Shown here piece after piece: positions 1-10,635 of a stretch of 64,000 nt of DNA. The stretch's first letter is position 1, and the number at the start of each line of letters is the position of its first letter. The stretch comes from Lytechinus pictus (lineage: Eukaryota > Echinodermata > Echinoidea > Temnopleuroida > Toxopneustidae): contig NC_087247.1 in NCBI RefSeq assembly GCF_037042905.1, forward strand, positions 74,694,420-74,758,419. Direction: 5' to 3'. The notes under the pieces are model-generated. The model made no database searches, was not told where the DNA came from, and worked only from the letters and a program-made list of their open reading frames with translations. The translations under genes and the position numbers were made by a program.

Positions 1-54
1 CAATGATGTCAGTCTTCTAGTCACTTTCAATATGGGAAAAGTGACAGTCTGTCA

Positions 55-324
55 CAGTGGCGTACCTAGGATTTTCCACAGGGGGGGCAAAATCGGCCGC
101 CAAAAAATTTGACAAGCAAAAAAAAAAAAAAAAAAAAAAAAAAAGGTCTTCAAGCTCATCAGGGGGGGGGGGGCAATAAAGGTCTTCAAGCTCGTCAGGG
201 GGGCAAAAAAGGTCTTTTAAGCTCGTCAGGGGGGGCAGGTATATGTCTTTTGTATGGGTTGTGGCTCGTCAGGGGGGGCAGAGTGCCGACCTGCCCCCCC
301 CCCCCCCCCGTAGGTACGCTAGTG
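55..324. mobile_element. hAT-like MITE with exact 8-bp target duplication
   Basis: The element starts CAGTGGCGTACCTAGG and ends with the inverted counterpart (reverse complement CACTAGCGTACCTACG). It is flanked on both sides by the identical 8-mer GTCTGTCA (47-54 and 325-332), the length made by hAT transposases. The interior is only homopolymer A, G and C tracts and GGTCTTCAAGCTCGTCAGG-like tandem units, with no coding capacity, so it is non-autonomous. The Lys- and Gly-rich open frames across it come from the homopolymers. Confidence 0.8.
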
Positions 325-410
325 GTCTGTCAGCAATAAGTTGCTTGAACCTTGGCACAAAAGGTGTAATTACCAGACGAAGGCACTGGTGCAAATGTTC
401 ACTTGTCAAG

Positions 411-561
411 CAGGGGCCGCGGAAGCGGGGGGGGGGGGGCTTCAGCCCCCCACATTTTTCCAAAACCATTTATATAAACGTAAAAATGACCATAAGATTG
501 TGATTTTTTGCATGGCCAGCGCCCCCCCCCCCCCACTTTGAAAACCGTTCCGCGGCCCCTG
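411..561. mobile_element. Short MITE with 14-bp terminal inverted repeats
   Basis: The left end CAGGGGCCGCGGAA (411-424) is matched perfectly in inverted orientation by TTCCGCGGCCCCTG (548-561). The direct repeat TCAAG flanks both ends (406-410, 562-566). The 151-bp body contains G and C homopolymers and no ORF. The CAGGGG terminus resembles hAT ends, but a 5-bp duplication is short for hAT, so the superfamily is left open. Confidence 0.7.
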
Positions 562-825
562 TCAAGGTACTTCGGTATGAGTTAGTTCTTTAAAATGTTC
601 CTTGTGGAAAATGCACTTTCACACCTGTACGTAGATCCAAACATGGTGAGAACAGCGCTGGTCATCTAATAAGTAGATCGAACAGACAGAAAAGACTCCA
701 CTAAACTTTGTTTAAATGTCAAATTAATTTGACTGCCATTACTTTTATTACGGTTAGGTCTACATGGATACACAATGTAATCATATTGAGCTTTGTTTCA
801 TATCGTGACTTTAGTGATTAAAAAA

Positions 826-905
826 ACCCAGCAGAGTCTCGCGGGCCGGATAGAGAAGCTCTGCGGGCCGGATCCGGCCCGCGGGCCGTAGTTTGAGAAC
901 CCCTG
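826..905. mobile_element. Terminal fragment of a hAT-type transposon
   Basis: Read on the - strand this begins CAGGGGTTCTCAAACTACGG and continues with alternating GGCCCGC/GGGCCGG, the familiar end of hAT (Charlie-like) elements. The 8 bases after the terminus (GTATAGAG) were not found at a matching left end in the upstream sequence, so only one end is supported. Confidence 0.55.
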
Positions 906-1899
906 GTATAGAGTGTCAATATTAAATTGGATCTACGCTGAAATTCACTTCCGAACACCATTTTGGATTAACTAACAAGATGAATAGAAGCATATGGACC
1001 TTATATGATAGAAGTAAACAAAATCAGGTTGAATTCTGGAAGCAAAAGATTTTTCGAGAGCCGAAACACGTGCGAAAAACTTCCTCTGTCAAACTGCGCA
1101 CTAGTGATGCGCACTGGATTGGCCCGAATCTGAGGAGAAACAGCATTGGAATGACGGTCGTCTAAACGCTGATTCTGTGAAATCGTGATTCATGTTTGTG
1201 TTTTGAATCATGATTCAAATCATGATTCAAATCATGATTCTGGCTTGAGGTCGCATAAACGCAGCCTATTAGGGATAGATTTCTCCACTGCACATTCTTA
1301 TTTTACTTGCAAGGAGGGCTTTCCGTGCACTGGCACGTACTCTGCCTGGCTAAGCTGGTTCTGGTCAGGCAGAGCGTGTTGTCAGTGTGCGGAACCATCT
1401 GTGGGGAAGTCTATCCGCAAAAGGGAGACAATAATCCAGTTTTGTATATATTGTGGTGTGTTGTGTCGTCTTGTGTTGTCCTTTTTCTTTTTATGTTTTT
1501 TACTTAGAAATGGTAAATACAATTGTTTTTTTTCTCTATGTACAGCTGTAAATATGTTTGATTCTTTCAACAACAAAAATGTGTAGTCCTTCTTGGCTCC
1601 AGAGATCGAGTAATGGTCAAAATACATGTATATCACATCAACATGATGGACATTCATGACTGACTACAATGAGCATGCCTGCACGATGTTGCCTCTTTGT
1701 CAGAAATAATATAACCATCACACATTAGAATTAATTAAGGAGCAATTGCAGCCCAACTTATCATATCTTCCTCAATCCTAACCTTATCTTATTTATAAGT
1801 TAAACCAAATAAGATGTTAGGCATCTTTCTTACATGTAGGAGCTGGGAGCACTGATCAATCGATGTGTTTACTCCGTTAACATAGTACATGTATTACAT
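906..1899. other. Non-coding spacer
   Basis: No gene is supported here. It holds three near-tandem copies of the 12-bp palindrome GAATCATGATTC (about 1205-1240) and small hairpins around 1325-1375. Short open frames in both strands lack recognisable domains. Confidence 0.5.
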
Positions 1900-2041
1900 A
1901 TGGACTGCTTTGAGAGGCATGTTTGTTTCTAGAAGCTCAAGGGGACCGCAATGCGACTATGCCCGAGGGCATGGTCTGGCCGGTGCGGTACCAGAGAGCC
2001 GAAAGAAACAACCATGTCTTGAATATCAAAGCAGTCCATAC
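1898..2041. repeat. Foldback element
   Basis: ATGGACTGCTTTGA near 1900 is repeated in inverted orientation as TCAAAGCAGTCCAT ending at about 2040. The inverted homology continues inward (GGCATGTTTGTTTCT against AGAAACAACCATGTC), giving arms of roughly 35 bp around a GC-rich core. A third copy of the arm (AATATCAAAGCAGTCC) lies near 2128-2144. This looks like a small foldback MITE. Confidence 0.6.
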
Positions 2042-2059
2042 ATGTATATATTTTAAGAA

Positions 2060-2300
2060 TCGAATTAAACGTTAGATATAAGGTCTAGACTAAACGGTTA
2101 GGCCTAGCCCTGACATTAGGTCTGGAATATCAAAGCAGTCCTTACCTGTAGATATTTTAGGAGCCAAATTAGGCCAGGGTCTGATAATTAATAGATCTAA
2201 CATTACGGTACTGTATATCTAGATCTCCAATAGAGTCTAGATCTACCATTAGATCTCTAACAGTTCTTCAGATCTAAGTATAAATGGAACATTAGATCTA
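2060..2300. repeat. TCTAGA/AGATCT-rich low-complexity tract (left part)
   Basis: Short palindromic words (TCTAGA, AGATCT) and the word GTTAG recur densely. The same composition reappears at 7620-7870 on the other side of the CR1-like LINE, so this may be one tract split by the insertion. Confidence 0.45.
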
Positions 2301-2502
2301 GATTATCAATTCAATTCAATTTTATTTCCACATCTGATTAAAAACACAAGTACAAATTCATATGCAAATAGATATATACAATAAAAAAAAACATTAAAAT
2401 GAAACATATTCAGTTTGGAATCATAATGTGGTGGGAATTGACAAAGGCAAAAGGCCTATCAGGGTTATTCCCAAAGGTAATAAAATTTACATAAAATGTT
2501 TC

Positions 2503-3546
2503 TTAAATATATACAAAATATAGAAAACAATAGAAAAAGAAATAGACACACATGGAATTCAAAAATATAAGTGTAAATGAAATAACAAAAGACAACCAGA
2601 CATCCTGGACCCCACCCCCCCCAGGCAATATTTTGTTAACTTTATTATAGGATTTATTTTCAACTAGGTACTTTTTTAGTTTTTTTTTAAACATATTCAA
2701 AGTTGGGCATATTTTGATTTCTTGTGGTAATTTGTTCCAAAACTTAGGACCTGCATAAGAAATGGTAGTTCTTGAAAAATTATAATTTAGCGTTGGTAGA
2801 TGGAAAAGATTTGATTGACGGGTCGCATATTTACATACATTTTTATTATACACAAAACAATTTTCTAAAAACTTCGGAAGTATATTTTTGGAGTACGAAA
2901 ACATAAATATGCCAATCTGTTGTTTATGTATATAAAAAATTGTTAATATACTGAATTTTTTAAATACAGGAGCAGTGTGTGAGTAAGGATGTAAATTAAA
3001 CAATTCGTATTGCTCGTTTTTGAAGAATGAAGATTCTATTAAGATAGGTCTTTGCACAGCCACCCCATACTATATTACAGTAGTTAAGATATGGCAAGAT
3101 CATGCTATTATACAATTTAAGAAGGATATAAAAAGGAACAATTTTCTTTATTCTATTCATTGCACCAATAGCTTTAGATATTTGACATGATACATAAGAT
3201 ACATGCTCTTTCCATGTCAATTTATTGTCAATTCTAACTCCTAAAAAATTTGTAGAATTTACAATCGATATAATTTGTTGGTTGATATATATTCTTATAC
3301 AAGAAGTATTGATATTTTTATTTTTTGGCTGAAATAACATACAAGAAGTTTTTTCTGCATTTAATTTTAATTTGTTTGCTTTAAACCAAGTATCAATTTT
3401 TTAAGTTCTGTATTAAAAGTAAGACACAATGTATCAATATTTTCACCAGATAGAAATAAACTTGTATCATCCGCAAAAATTATCGATTGTAATATACTAC
3501 TTACGTATTGAATGTCGTTTATGAACAGCAAAAATAATAAGGGACT
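2503..3546 (-). pseudogene. LINE ORF2, end of RT and C-terminal domain
   Basis: This continues the reverse transcriptase after the TTAA insertion. The catalytic box appears as FADDTSLF just after the junction, followed by the thumb-like motif NFLGVRIDNKLTWKEHV (about 3230). The C-terminal part contains SYAGPKFWNKLP (about 2730), the usual tail of CR1/L2 ORF2 proteins. Two breaks are visible: one near a T/A homopolymer at about 3400, and one near 3050 where the frame changes. The protein would not be made intact. Confidence 0.75.
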
Positions 3547-3549
3547 TAA

Positions 3550-4132
3550 AGGAGAATGAAACCCTTGAAACTAGCTGAATCCATATCAAAGAGAAAAATC
3601 AAAGAAACATATTGTTGAAAGTTTGAGGAAGATTGAATGAATAATAAGAAAGTTATGAGCATTTGAATATTGAGATCACTAGTGCCATGTAGATCCTCCC
3701 ATCGGCAATGCGACCAAGATCTGTGATATCACACACGTACAACTCCCTCATTACTTTAATACTTATTTCACTTATATTCTCACTTTTATAGAGTCTATCA
3801 CAAGGTTAGGTGTTTTCTTTATGAGATGACAAGTACAGAGGTTTCACAACATTATATCATTGATGAATCGTTTGTCATATGATTAGAATGAGCAAAAAGA
3901 GATGTTTTGGGGTATATTTTCAGTGTCCGAATGGGAGAGTTGTACGTGTGTGACATCACAGATCTTGGTCGCATTGCCAATGGGAGGATCTCCATAGCAT
4001 TAGTGATCTCGACATTCAAATGCTCATAACTCTTTTATTGCTAGTCCTATTTTACTCAAACTTTTGTTGATCTTATTCTTTGATTTTTCTGCTTTCACAA
4101 AAGCTAACTTGCTCCAAGAGTTTCATTCTCCT
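3550..4132. mobile_element. 583-bp TTAA MITE, copy 1, inside the LINE RT
   Basis: Perfect ends AGGAGAATGAAAC and GTTTCATTCTCCT are flanked by TTAA on both sides (3546-3549, 4133-4136), as for piggyBac-type insertion. It interrupts the LINE RT right after the motif VPQGSVL. Removing the element with one TTAA restores the RT reading frame across the junction, which supports the boundaries. Copy 2, at 53963-54545, has exactly the same length and is nearly identical in opposite orientation. No coding capacity. Confidence 0.9.
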
Positions 4133-4835
4133 TTAATACTGATCCCTGAGGGACACTATAGGTGTTATGTGTGATTTCAGAAGATACATTATTTACACAA
4201 ACATATTGAGTTCTTTTGTTCAAGTAACTAGAAAACCATTGAAGTACTGAACCCCTAATCCCATAAAATTGCAATTTTTGTAAAAGTATTTCATGACTTA
4301 TGCAATCGAATGCCTTAGTTAAATCTAAAAATATACCTAAAACAACTCTTTTATTTTCAAGTGATTTAGCAACAATATTAGTAAAATCTAAAAGAGCCAT
4401 GTAAGTACTGTAGTTCTGTCTAAACCTGTATTGTTTATGGTACAGTATATCTCTTTTTGACAAGAAGGAAAATAAACGACTATACACAAGTTTTTCTAAG
4501 ATATTTGAAAAAGTGGATAAAATTGATATAGGTCTATAATTGCTTAAAATATGTTTATCTCCTTTTTTATGTACAGGAATCACCTTAGCCTTCTTTAAAG
4601 CAGTTGGGAATACACCAGATTGTAAAGACATATTAAATAGATTGCAAAGCGGTACAACAAAGGAAGCAATAGACTTCTTTAGAACATCAATATTAATATC
4701 ATCATATCCAGGGGATTTGCATGAGTCAAGCTTTGTAACAATTTCAAGTATTTCTGAAATTTCAACTGGTTTCATAAACATAGACTGTGAAAAATCCCTA
4801 TTTGGTAAAAAAATGCAAGAAGTCAACAGAGGCAT
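4104..4835 (-). pseudogene. LINE ORF2, reverse transcriptase N-terminal half
   Basis: This encodes RT motifs of a non-LTR element: KVIPVHKKGD, NYRPISILS, the A-box region FLDLTKAFDCISH with its catalytic Asp, and the B-box start VPQGSVL. The frame then runs into the TTAA element and stops within it. The segment overlaps the end of the endonuclease frame by a one-base shift in a T homopolymer (about 4808-4814), so EN and RT, normally one polypeptide, are out of frame. Confidence 0.85.
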
Positions 4836-6345
4836 TAGGTATACTGTTTACAGTATCCCTGCCAATAGTGCTGAAAAAATCATTAAAAGCTTGGGCAATG
4901 GCCTGTTTGCTGTTTATCTGTATACCATTTTTTTCAATAAAATCATATTGCACACATCCATTAACTTTCATCAAAATGTCATTTATAGTTTTCCAAGTTG
5001 CCTTGATATTACCTTTGACACTTTTAAATCTAGAGAAATAATATTCTCGTTTACGTTTTCGTATCTCATTGTTTACAAAGTTTCTATAACAAGAATATAC
5101 ATCTTTCCGATAAGAGGATGGATTTTTTAGATACTTCCGAAATAAGATATTTTTCTTTTTGCACATTCTTTTGAGTTCTACATCAAACCAAGGCTTTTGT
5201 TTTCTCTGTTTTAATTTCATTTCTTTAAATGGAAAGCATATGTCGTAAGTATTTAGAAAATATTTCATAAATAGATCAAAAGTACTATCTACAAATGTAC
5301 AATCTAATATTTGTTCAAAGGTACAATCTGCATATCTACAATCTAATATCTGATCCCAGTTTGTCTTCAGTAATGTTTCACAAAACAAGGAAATATTAGA
5401 GTAATTTATTGCACGCTTTAAGACTACATCACAGCGATCATCTTCAAAAACAGATCTTAAGTGACAAAAGATTGAAAAGTGATCACTCACGTCGGTAAGA
5501 ATTATTCCTGCATTTATTTTATTTTCAGGTCTATTGATAAATATATTGTCTATCAGAGTTACAGATTGCATAGTTATTCTGGTAGGTCTTAAAATTAAGG
5601 GAACATAAGAAAATGACTTAAGCGTATCAATAAAACTATTTACATTATTGCAAGAAGAAATCTTTAATAAATCTAAATTAAAATCTCCGATCAAGACACA
5701 TTCTTTGTTTTCTTTAGATATTTTATGAAGTAGTACTTCCAGTTCACTTAAAAAACATGGCACTGATTGAGTAGGTGGTCTATAACAGACAGCAAAGATA
5801 GTACCTGAATATTTACCATAAACTTCAATGAAGAGAATCTCAATAAAGTCATGAAAAACATCAAGTTTTAAACGTCTTCTGAATTTCAATCCAGTTTTTA
5901 AATAAAAACCTATTCCACCACCACGTCTGTCATTTCTCCCTTTTCCGACAAATTGATAACCATCAATTTGTACATATTCTTCATTTTTGAACCAGGTTTC
6001 CGATACTGCTATTATAGAAAATGAGCATTTGGTTTCAGATATTACATATTCAAGACTGTCAATATTCTTAGTCAAACTTCTACAGTTAAAATGAGCAATG
6101 GTTAAGAACTTATCCACACAATTTATATTTGAATTTTTTTTATTGTATTCAGGTAAAGTATAGTAATGAGAATTTGGACCAAAATCATCTTCCAGAGCCC
6201 GTAATGAATCTAAGTGATCTTCACAAGCTAGACAAGTTAGATTATTTATATCAGAAATTTGCCTTTCACAAACCACACAAGCAAAATTTTGTGACATTAA
6301 ACTAACACAAAGGGTAAAATGATAAAATAAATGAGTAAAATACAA
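4798..6345 (-). pseudogene. LINE ORF2, APE-type endonuclease
   Basis: This frame of 515 codons is the N-terminal part of ORF2. A small Cys-rich segment (CVVCERQ...CLACEDHL, residues about 23-44) precedes an apurinic-endonuclease fold: HFNCRSL, the Glu of SETWF, RRGGGIGFY, the catalytic-loop motif IGDFNLDLL, and the C-terminal SDH. The linker to the RT follows. The enzyme would nick target DNA for target-primed reverse transcription. The catalytic motifs look intact, but the frame breaks before the RT. Start choice is uncertain; a second Met lies at codon 17. Confidence 0.85.
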
Positions 6346-6472
6346 CTAATCAAGTGAGATAAAAAGGTGACAATGAGTTCACAACGACGTTTGCAACCAG
6401 AGACATATAAATATATCTTTCATTTATTCAAAGTCATGATCACCAGAAGGGTCAGGACCCTCATAATAAGGA

Positions 6473-7216
6473 TCATAGCGATCGGAGATCAAGCTCACTT
6501 CCGATGAGTTTGGTTACTTTTTTCCCACCGCTAGCTTTCACTAGAGCTATTATTTTCCCATCGTGTGTCCAGGCGGACTCTACATTGGACGACTGGTAGG
6601 TTTTCTTGTACAGACTAGCGTTACGGGGAGTTAGATCCTCTTGTATCGTCACTCCTGTGTTTTTCAACATTTTGCGTGCTTTGATGACTTCTTCGCGTTT
6701 TCGATAGCTCCAAAATTTGACAATCAAAGACCGCGGATGCTGACCAGTGCGATGAGAACGATCGATGTCATCACACGTTAAGGACACATGAAGTTTTGTA
6801 TTGCTGATATCGCAGATCAGCTGATCCGTGTTTTCATTTGCATTCTCCTTTACACCAAAGATACGCAACGATGAGCGTCTTGAGTACTGCTGCAGATTAT
6901 TTGTTGCCATCTCTAACTCCTGAAGTTTGTTTTCATTCTTCTGTAATTCTTCTTCTACCTTCTTCAATCTTTGTTCCTTTGTTTCTACTGTTACTGCCAG
7001 GTCATGAATCTTGCTTTCATTCATCTCAATCATTTGTTGTAATTTCCCAAATGTTTGTTCAGCAATTTCCGTTGCAATAGATTTAGCGATTTCTTTGATC
7101 TGTTGTAAGAATCTATCTGACTGGAATAGATCAATGATGATGTCACTCACATTTGTTGTGCTGACAGAATTGGAACGGGTTGAAGGCATTGTAAGGGAGT
7201 TTGGAAGAATGGACAA
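6473..7216 (-). CDS. LINE ORF1 protein (coiled coil plus RRM-like domain)
   Basis: A 247-residue open frame lies just upstream of ORF2 on the same strand. Residues about 60-110 form a heptad-rich coiled coil (KEQRLKKVEEELQKNENKL), followed by an RRM-like region (SLRIFGVKEN at about 117-126; RSLIVKFWSYRKREEVI at about 163-179) and a basic C-terminal domain. This is the layout of LINE ORF1 nucleic-acid chaperones, which trimerise and bind the element RNA. The frame is intact, unlike ORF2. ORF1 and ORF2 are separated by about 130 bp. Confidence 0.8.
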   Translation of the reverse strand: MSILPNSLTMPSTRSNSVSTTNVSDIIIDLFQSDRFLQQIKEIAKSIATEIAEQTFGKLQQMIEMNESKIHDLAVTVETKEQRLKKVEEELQKNENKLQELEMATNNLQQYSRRSSLRIFGVKENANENTDQLICDISNTKLHVSLTCDDIDRSHRTGQHPRSLIVKFWSYRKREEVIKARKMLKNTGVTIQEDLTPRNASLYKKTYQSSNVESAWTHDGKIIALVKASGGKKVTKLIGSELDLRSL

Positions 7217-7619
7217 ACAGTTGGCAAGAAACTATTTGGTTTAGGGATTCGATGAACAGCAACAATGTTAGGTCTAGATTTGTATATTGACACAGTCCAT
7301 GCTTTGTAATGTTAATCAATTTGAAAGGTAAAATGTGACGTGGTACAAGAAGTACGAAAGTCTGGAGAAGGCGAATACTATAGCTTACGAAGTTATCACA
7401 AACACACACGGATATATAGCAATGGGACTGTATCAATAATCCAGCAAAGTAGGGCGCTCGAAGCAAAACCAGTTTAGCAGTTCATCAATAAAAATGTTGT
7501 CTCTGGAATACACGAATAGAGTACTTACAGATTCACATTTGTTAGTCAAGTAATCCTAATAACATCAGTATTCCATTTATCTGTAGTTAATCAGTCTTTG
7601 AGTTAATCCTTCGTAACGT

Positions 7620-7870
7620 TCGCAACGGGTCGCAATAACGGGTCTAAATTAGATCTAACGTTAGAGTCTAGAAGATCTAGACCCTACTCTAGACTAAGCT
7701 AACGTTAGAACTAGAACTAGCGACAACATTAATTGTCATTAGGTCTAGACCTAACGTTGTCGTTTGTCATGCATAGGCCCTAGAGTCTAGGAGTTAAGTT
7801 AGAGTCTAAAGTTAGTCCATAGGCCTAACGTACATGTAGATCTAGTGCAGCGACAGTCTTATCTTTTTAG
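7620..7870. repeat. TCTAGA/AACGTT-rich low-complexity tract (right part)
   Basis: Dense palindromic hexamers (TCTAGA, AGATCT, AACGTT) and the word GTTAG recur without fixed period. The composition is like 2060-2300 and unlike the flanks, which suggests a single tract interrupted by the LINE. Confidence 0.45.
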
Positions 7871-8252
7871 GCGACTCACCTTTTGCGAACATGCATTTGA
7901 ACAACTGCAACAGACTTGATGATTGATAGATCTAACTTACATTATGTCCTTAGTTAATAAGTTAGTCTTCTTTTCGATAAAGCCTAGATTTTTTAACAGG
8001 AATAAACAAGCAACAGTCAAAGATCGGCATCGTTCCATGTCATATCCGTTGCGCGCACTTGCGCAATAAGCGCTTAATTGCGCGAATTGTCTAAAACTTT
8101 CGCTCAAATCATGCAGATATATATGGTATCCGCAATCACAGCTGAAAGCAATATTTTGCATGCAATCAAATGGGGATCTCAGCCAAATTTTGCTACATGT
8201 ATGCCCAGTGTAAGGGGCGGGTCAGGGGGCAACGGGCAGAAATAATTTTAAC

Positions 8253-8960
8253 TACTGTTAAAGTGGAAATTTTTGCGGCAAGATCAGCGAGCGCGAATTT
8301 AAAAACCACGAATTTATGAGCATCTATTTTAATGCAAGTTTTGAACCGCGGTACAATTGCGTGTATCGTTTTGGTAAAGAGATTGCATAATTTGACCTAT
8401 AGAGGACGACATTTAAGCAAGCAAGCCTGAGCTCCAAAATTATATGCATCGCGAGAATTTGTTCCAAAGCAATGTGATCATTTGTTAACAGTCGCAGATC
8501 GGTATTTAAATGATTTTGGTTGAAATATAAATTGCTTTTGCTGTTTGATTGAAGTGAGTGTTTGGATCTGATTAGTTTTTAAGAAGACGTTGGGTCGATC
8601 GCCCAGGTTTGTTGATTGATCCCATGCACTAAGTTTGAATAGCCGTAATCCCCCCGGCCAGCAGCGCCTCTCTTTTGCCTTCCCCGATGTCCGCCCTGGA
8701 AAGAAAATTTGCGCTAAATGTCACAAAAGTTCATGATTGGATCAAAACAATGCTGAATTATGCTGTTTTAGAGCTAGAATTATGATCAGAAGATACAAAT
8801 TCGTTGCTGAAATGTTAATTAAAACCATTCACAGATGTGGAAGAAGGAAGTGACTTTGTGATTATGGAGTGTGCAGCGCGAATTCAAGAACCCGCGAATA
8901 TGCTTTGAAGCCACCAAGCGCGAAAAATAAATCCCGCGAAAATAACAGTGTTTACAGTAT
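8253..8960. mobile_element. Probable MITE with Cha-rich GCG termini
   Basis: The left end TACTGTTAAAGTGGAAATTT and the right end (ending AACAGTGTTTACAGTA) are imperfect inverted repeats. Both are followed inward by GCGAATT/GCGCGAA words, also inverted. The interior has no recognisable protein. A TA target is plausible but not demonstrable. Confidence 0.45.
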
Positions 8961-9714
8961 GCCTGTTGCCCTTGGTTACCACCTTAGTTTGTTTTGCTGG
9001 CATGGTGGATTACATGACCCCACTTTTGACCAATCAGAGGAACGGATTATTCAACATTATAAAGAGAGGTTTATTAATCCCAATTTCTGTAGATCAAAAT
9101 ATTCTGTACTGTAAAAGCAAATGGATGAAATGTTATATCAAAGACTAGTAAATTGATAATGAATTGAACTTGAATTGAATTCCTAAATCAATAATCTCAT
9201 ATAGAGCTGGTTGCACTTATAAAATCATGAATATGACACAATGTTAAGGGCATTAAGATTTGTCAAGTCGTTTCAAGGTATTCCTGCAATACCATGATAC
9301 CACACTGAATGTATTTGACGTCTATCTCTGTTTATCTGTTTTGTTCCTAAATGAGCACATTTGACCCCGTTTTTATAAATGGATAATGTCTTTTTAGATA
9401 GAGACTTTTCAAAATAAAGAACCAACTTCTATAAGATTCTAACCGCTTTTAGTGTATTTTGGCTACCAATGAAAGTTTGTTGACCTTTTGACCTTTCCCT
9501 GACCTTGTCTTAACCCTATATATCTCCTGGCTAAGGACTTCTGAAGATGAAAATCGAAAATAAAAAAGTACACACATGCAAAAAAGAAGAAGAAAAAACC
9601 AGAAAAAATAGGCTTTCTTAACATCTTTAGTGTAATTTGCCATTAAAGAAAGTTCGTTGACCTTTTGACATTTCTGGTCATAACTTTTAAACGGCAGGTC
9701 ACGAGTATATGGTG

Positions 9715-9870
9715 AGGTAAATGGGTACCGGTAGGAAGTAATTCCTTAAAAAGCTGTGTGCGCTATGAACGCCTAGCTTAGCCGGGTAATATAGGAGCGC
9801 CTTGAGCACCTAACAAGGTGGATATGTGCGCAATATAAATACCCTATATTATTATTATTATTATTATATG
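9715..9870 (+). repeat. SINE, 3' part
   Basis: This begins near AAATGGGTACCGGTAGGAAG and ends in GTGCGCAATATAAATA and an (ATT)n tail. It shares body and tail with the fuller tRNA-derived SINE on the - strand at 10727-11026, but lacks the tRNA-like head. Confidence 0.65.
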
Positions 9871-10506
9871 ATTGTGTACACTTTTTTGTTCAGTATAACA
9901 AAACAATTTGATGTATGACTTGACACAATCCGGGTAATTCCAGAAATTGACTCCATTTTGACCCTCACATGGTCAAGATGACCATTAGAAATTTGTCACC
10001 AAGTTGAAAGTTGTTCCTTGTGATGTCACCAATCACATAAAAGGGAAAAATCAGACTTAGCCAATTTGTTGAAGTAGATGACGTATGCTGCCTGACTACC
10101 ATGCAAATTAGTGTTGAAGACTCCTGAAAGAAGACGATGTAGTTCTAATTTTGATAAAGGTTTTTGTCAGGTTCCTCTTTATATTAGTTTTAAATGAGAG
10201 AAACATTAGATGAATTATTGCTTCATCAGGTTTGTCTGTTCATGTTTTATGCTGTTTGAATGTATGGAATAAAAGACATTGAAGGAATGACAGCTTAATA
10301 TAACTAAAGTTTAATGATGGGGGAAAATACTTTTTGAAATGGCTTCTTTTTAGTACTATAGTGCTTATCATCTCAACCACTTACAATACCCATTGACTTG
10401 TAATATTGCTTCCATGTATTGAGTTTGATATTACTTTGTTCTGTTATTGAGTTTATTTCATTTGTTTATTTAATTTTCTTAATATGTTTATTTGTTTGAT
10501 CTTTAG

Positions 10507-10635
10507 ATATTTTCTGCATGGTCTGTGCAAGGAAGGAGATAGGTGTCCCTATGCTCATAACAGATCTCATAATGTGAAGAGTAATGTATGTCGCTACTAT
10601 CTCCAAGGAAAGTGCCACTATGGAGCCAGCTGCAA
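10507..10635 (+). CDS. MKRN1: Makorin exon with first two CCCH fingers
   Basis: The acceptor is TTTAG before 10507 and the donor is GTAAGT at 10636. The exon encodes YFLHGLCKEGDRCPYAH, the rest of finger 1 whose first Cys must come from the upstream exon, and most of finger 2 (CRYYLQGKCHYGASC). The last codon is split (AA|G) and completed by the next exon, which supplies the final His in FQH. Confidence 0.9.

Larger units (their letters stand above)
2300..7600 (-). mobile_element. CR1-like LINE, nearly full length, decayed
   Basis: A non-LTR retrotransposon on the - strand. In transcript order it has a 5' region (about 7600-7217), ORF1 (7216-6473), an ORF2 with APE endonuclease (6345-4798), reverse transcriptase (4835-4104, resuming at about 3546) and a C-terminal domain (3340-2503), then a 3' UTR ending in an ATTGAATTGAATTG-type tail near 2303-2330. 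That tail type and the ORF order fit the CR1 clade. ORF2 carries frameshifts near 4810, 3400 and 3050, and the RT is interrupted by a 583-bp TTAA element. It probably lies in intron 1 of the makorin gene, antisense to it. The exact 5' end and target duplication were not resolved. Confidence 0.85.

Noticed and set aside
109..541. Lys/Gly- and Pro-rich short frames
   Set aside because: Homopolymer tracts inside two MITEs.
8687..8790. Possible makorin first coding exon (a short frame starting MSALERKFALN)
   Set aside because: It has a stop after about 32 codons, lacks the Cys expected just before the splice, and no donor in the right phase follows; it also lies inside a probable MITE.
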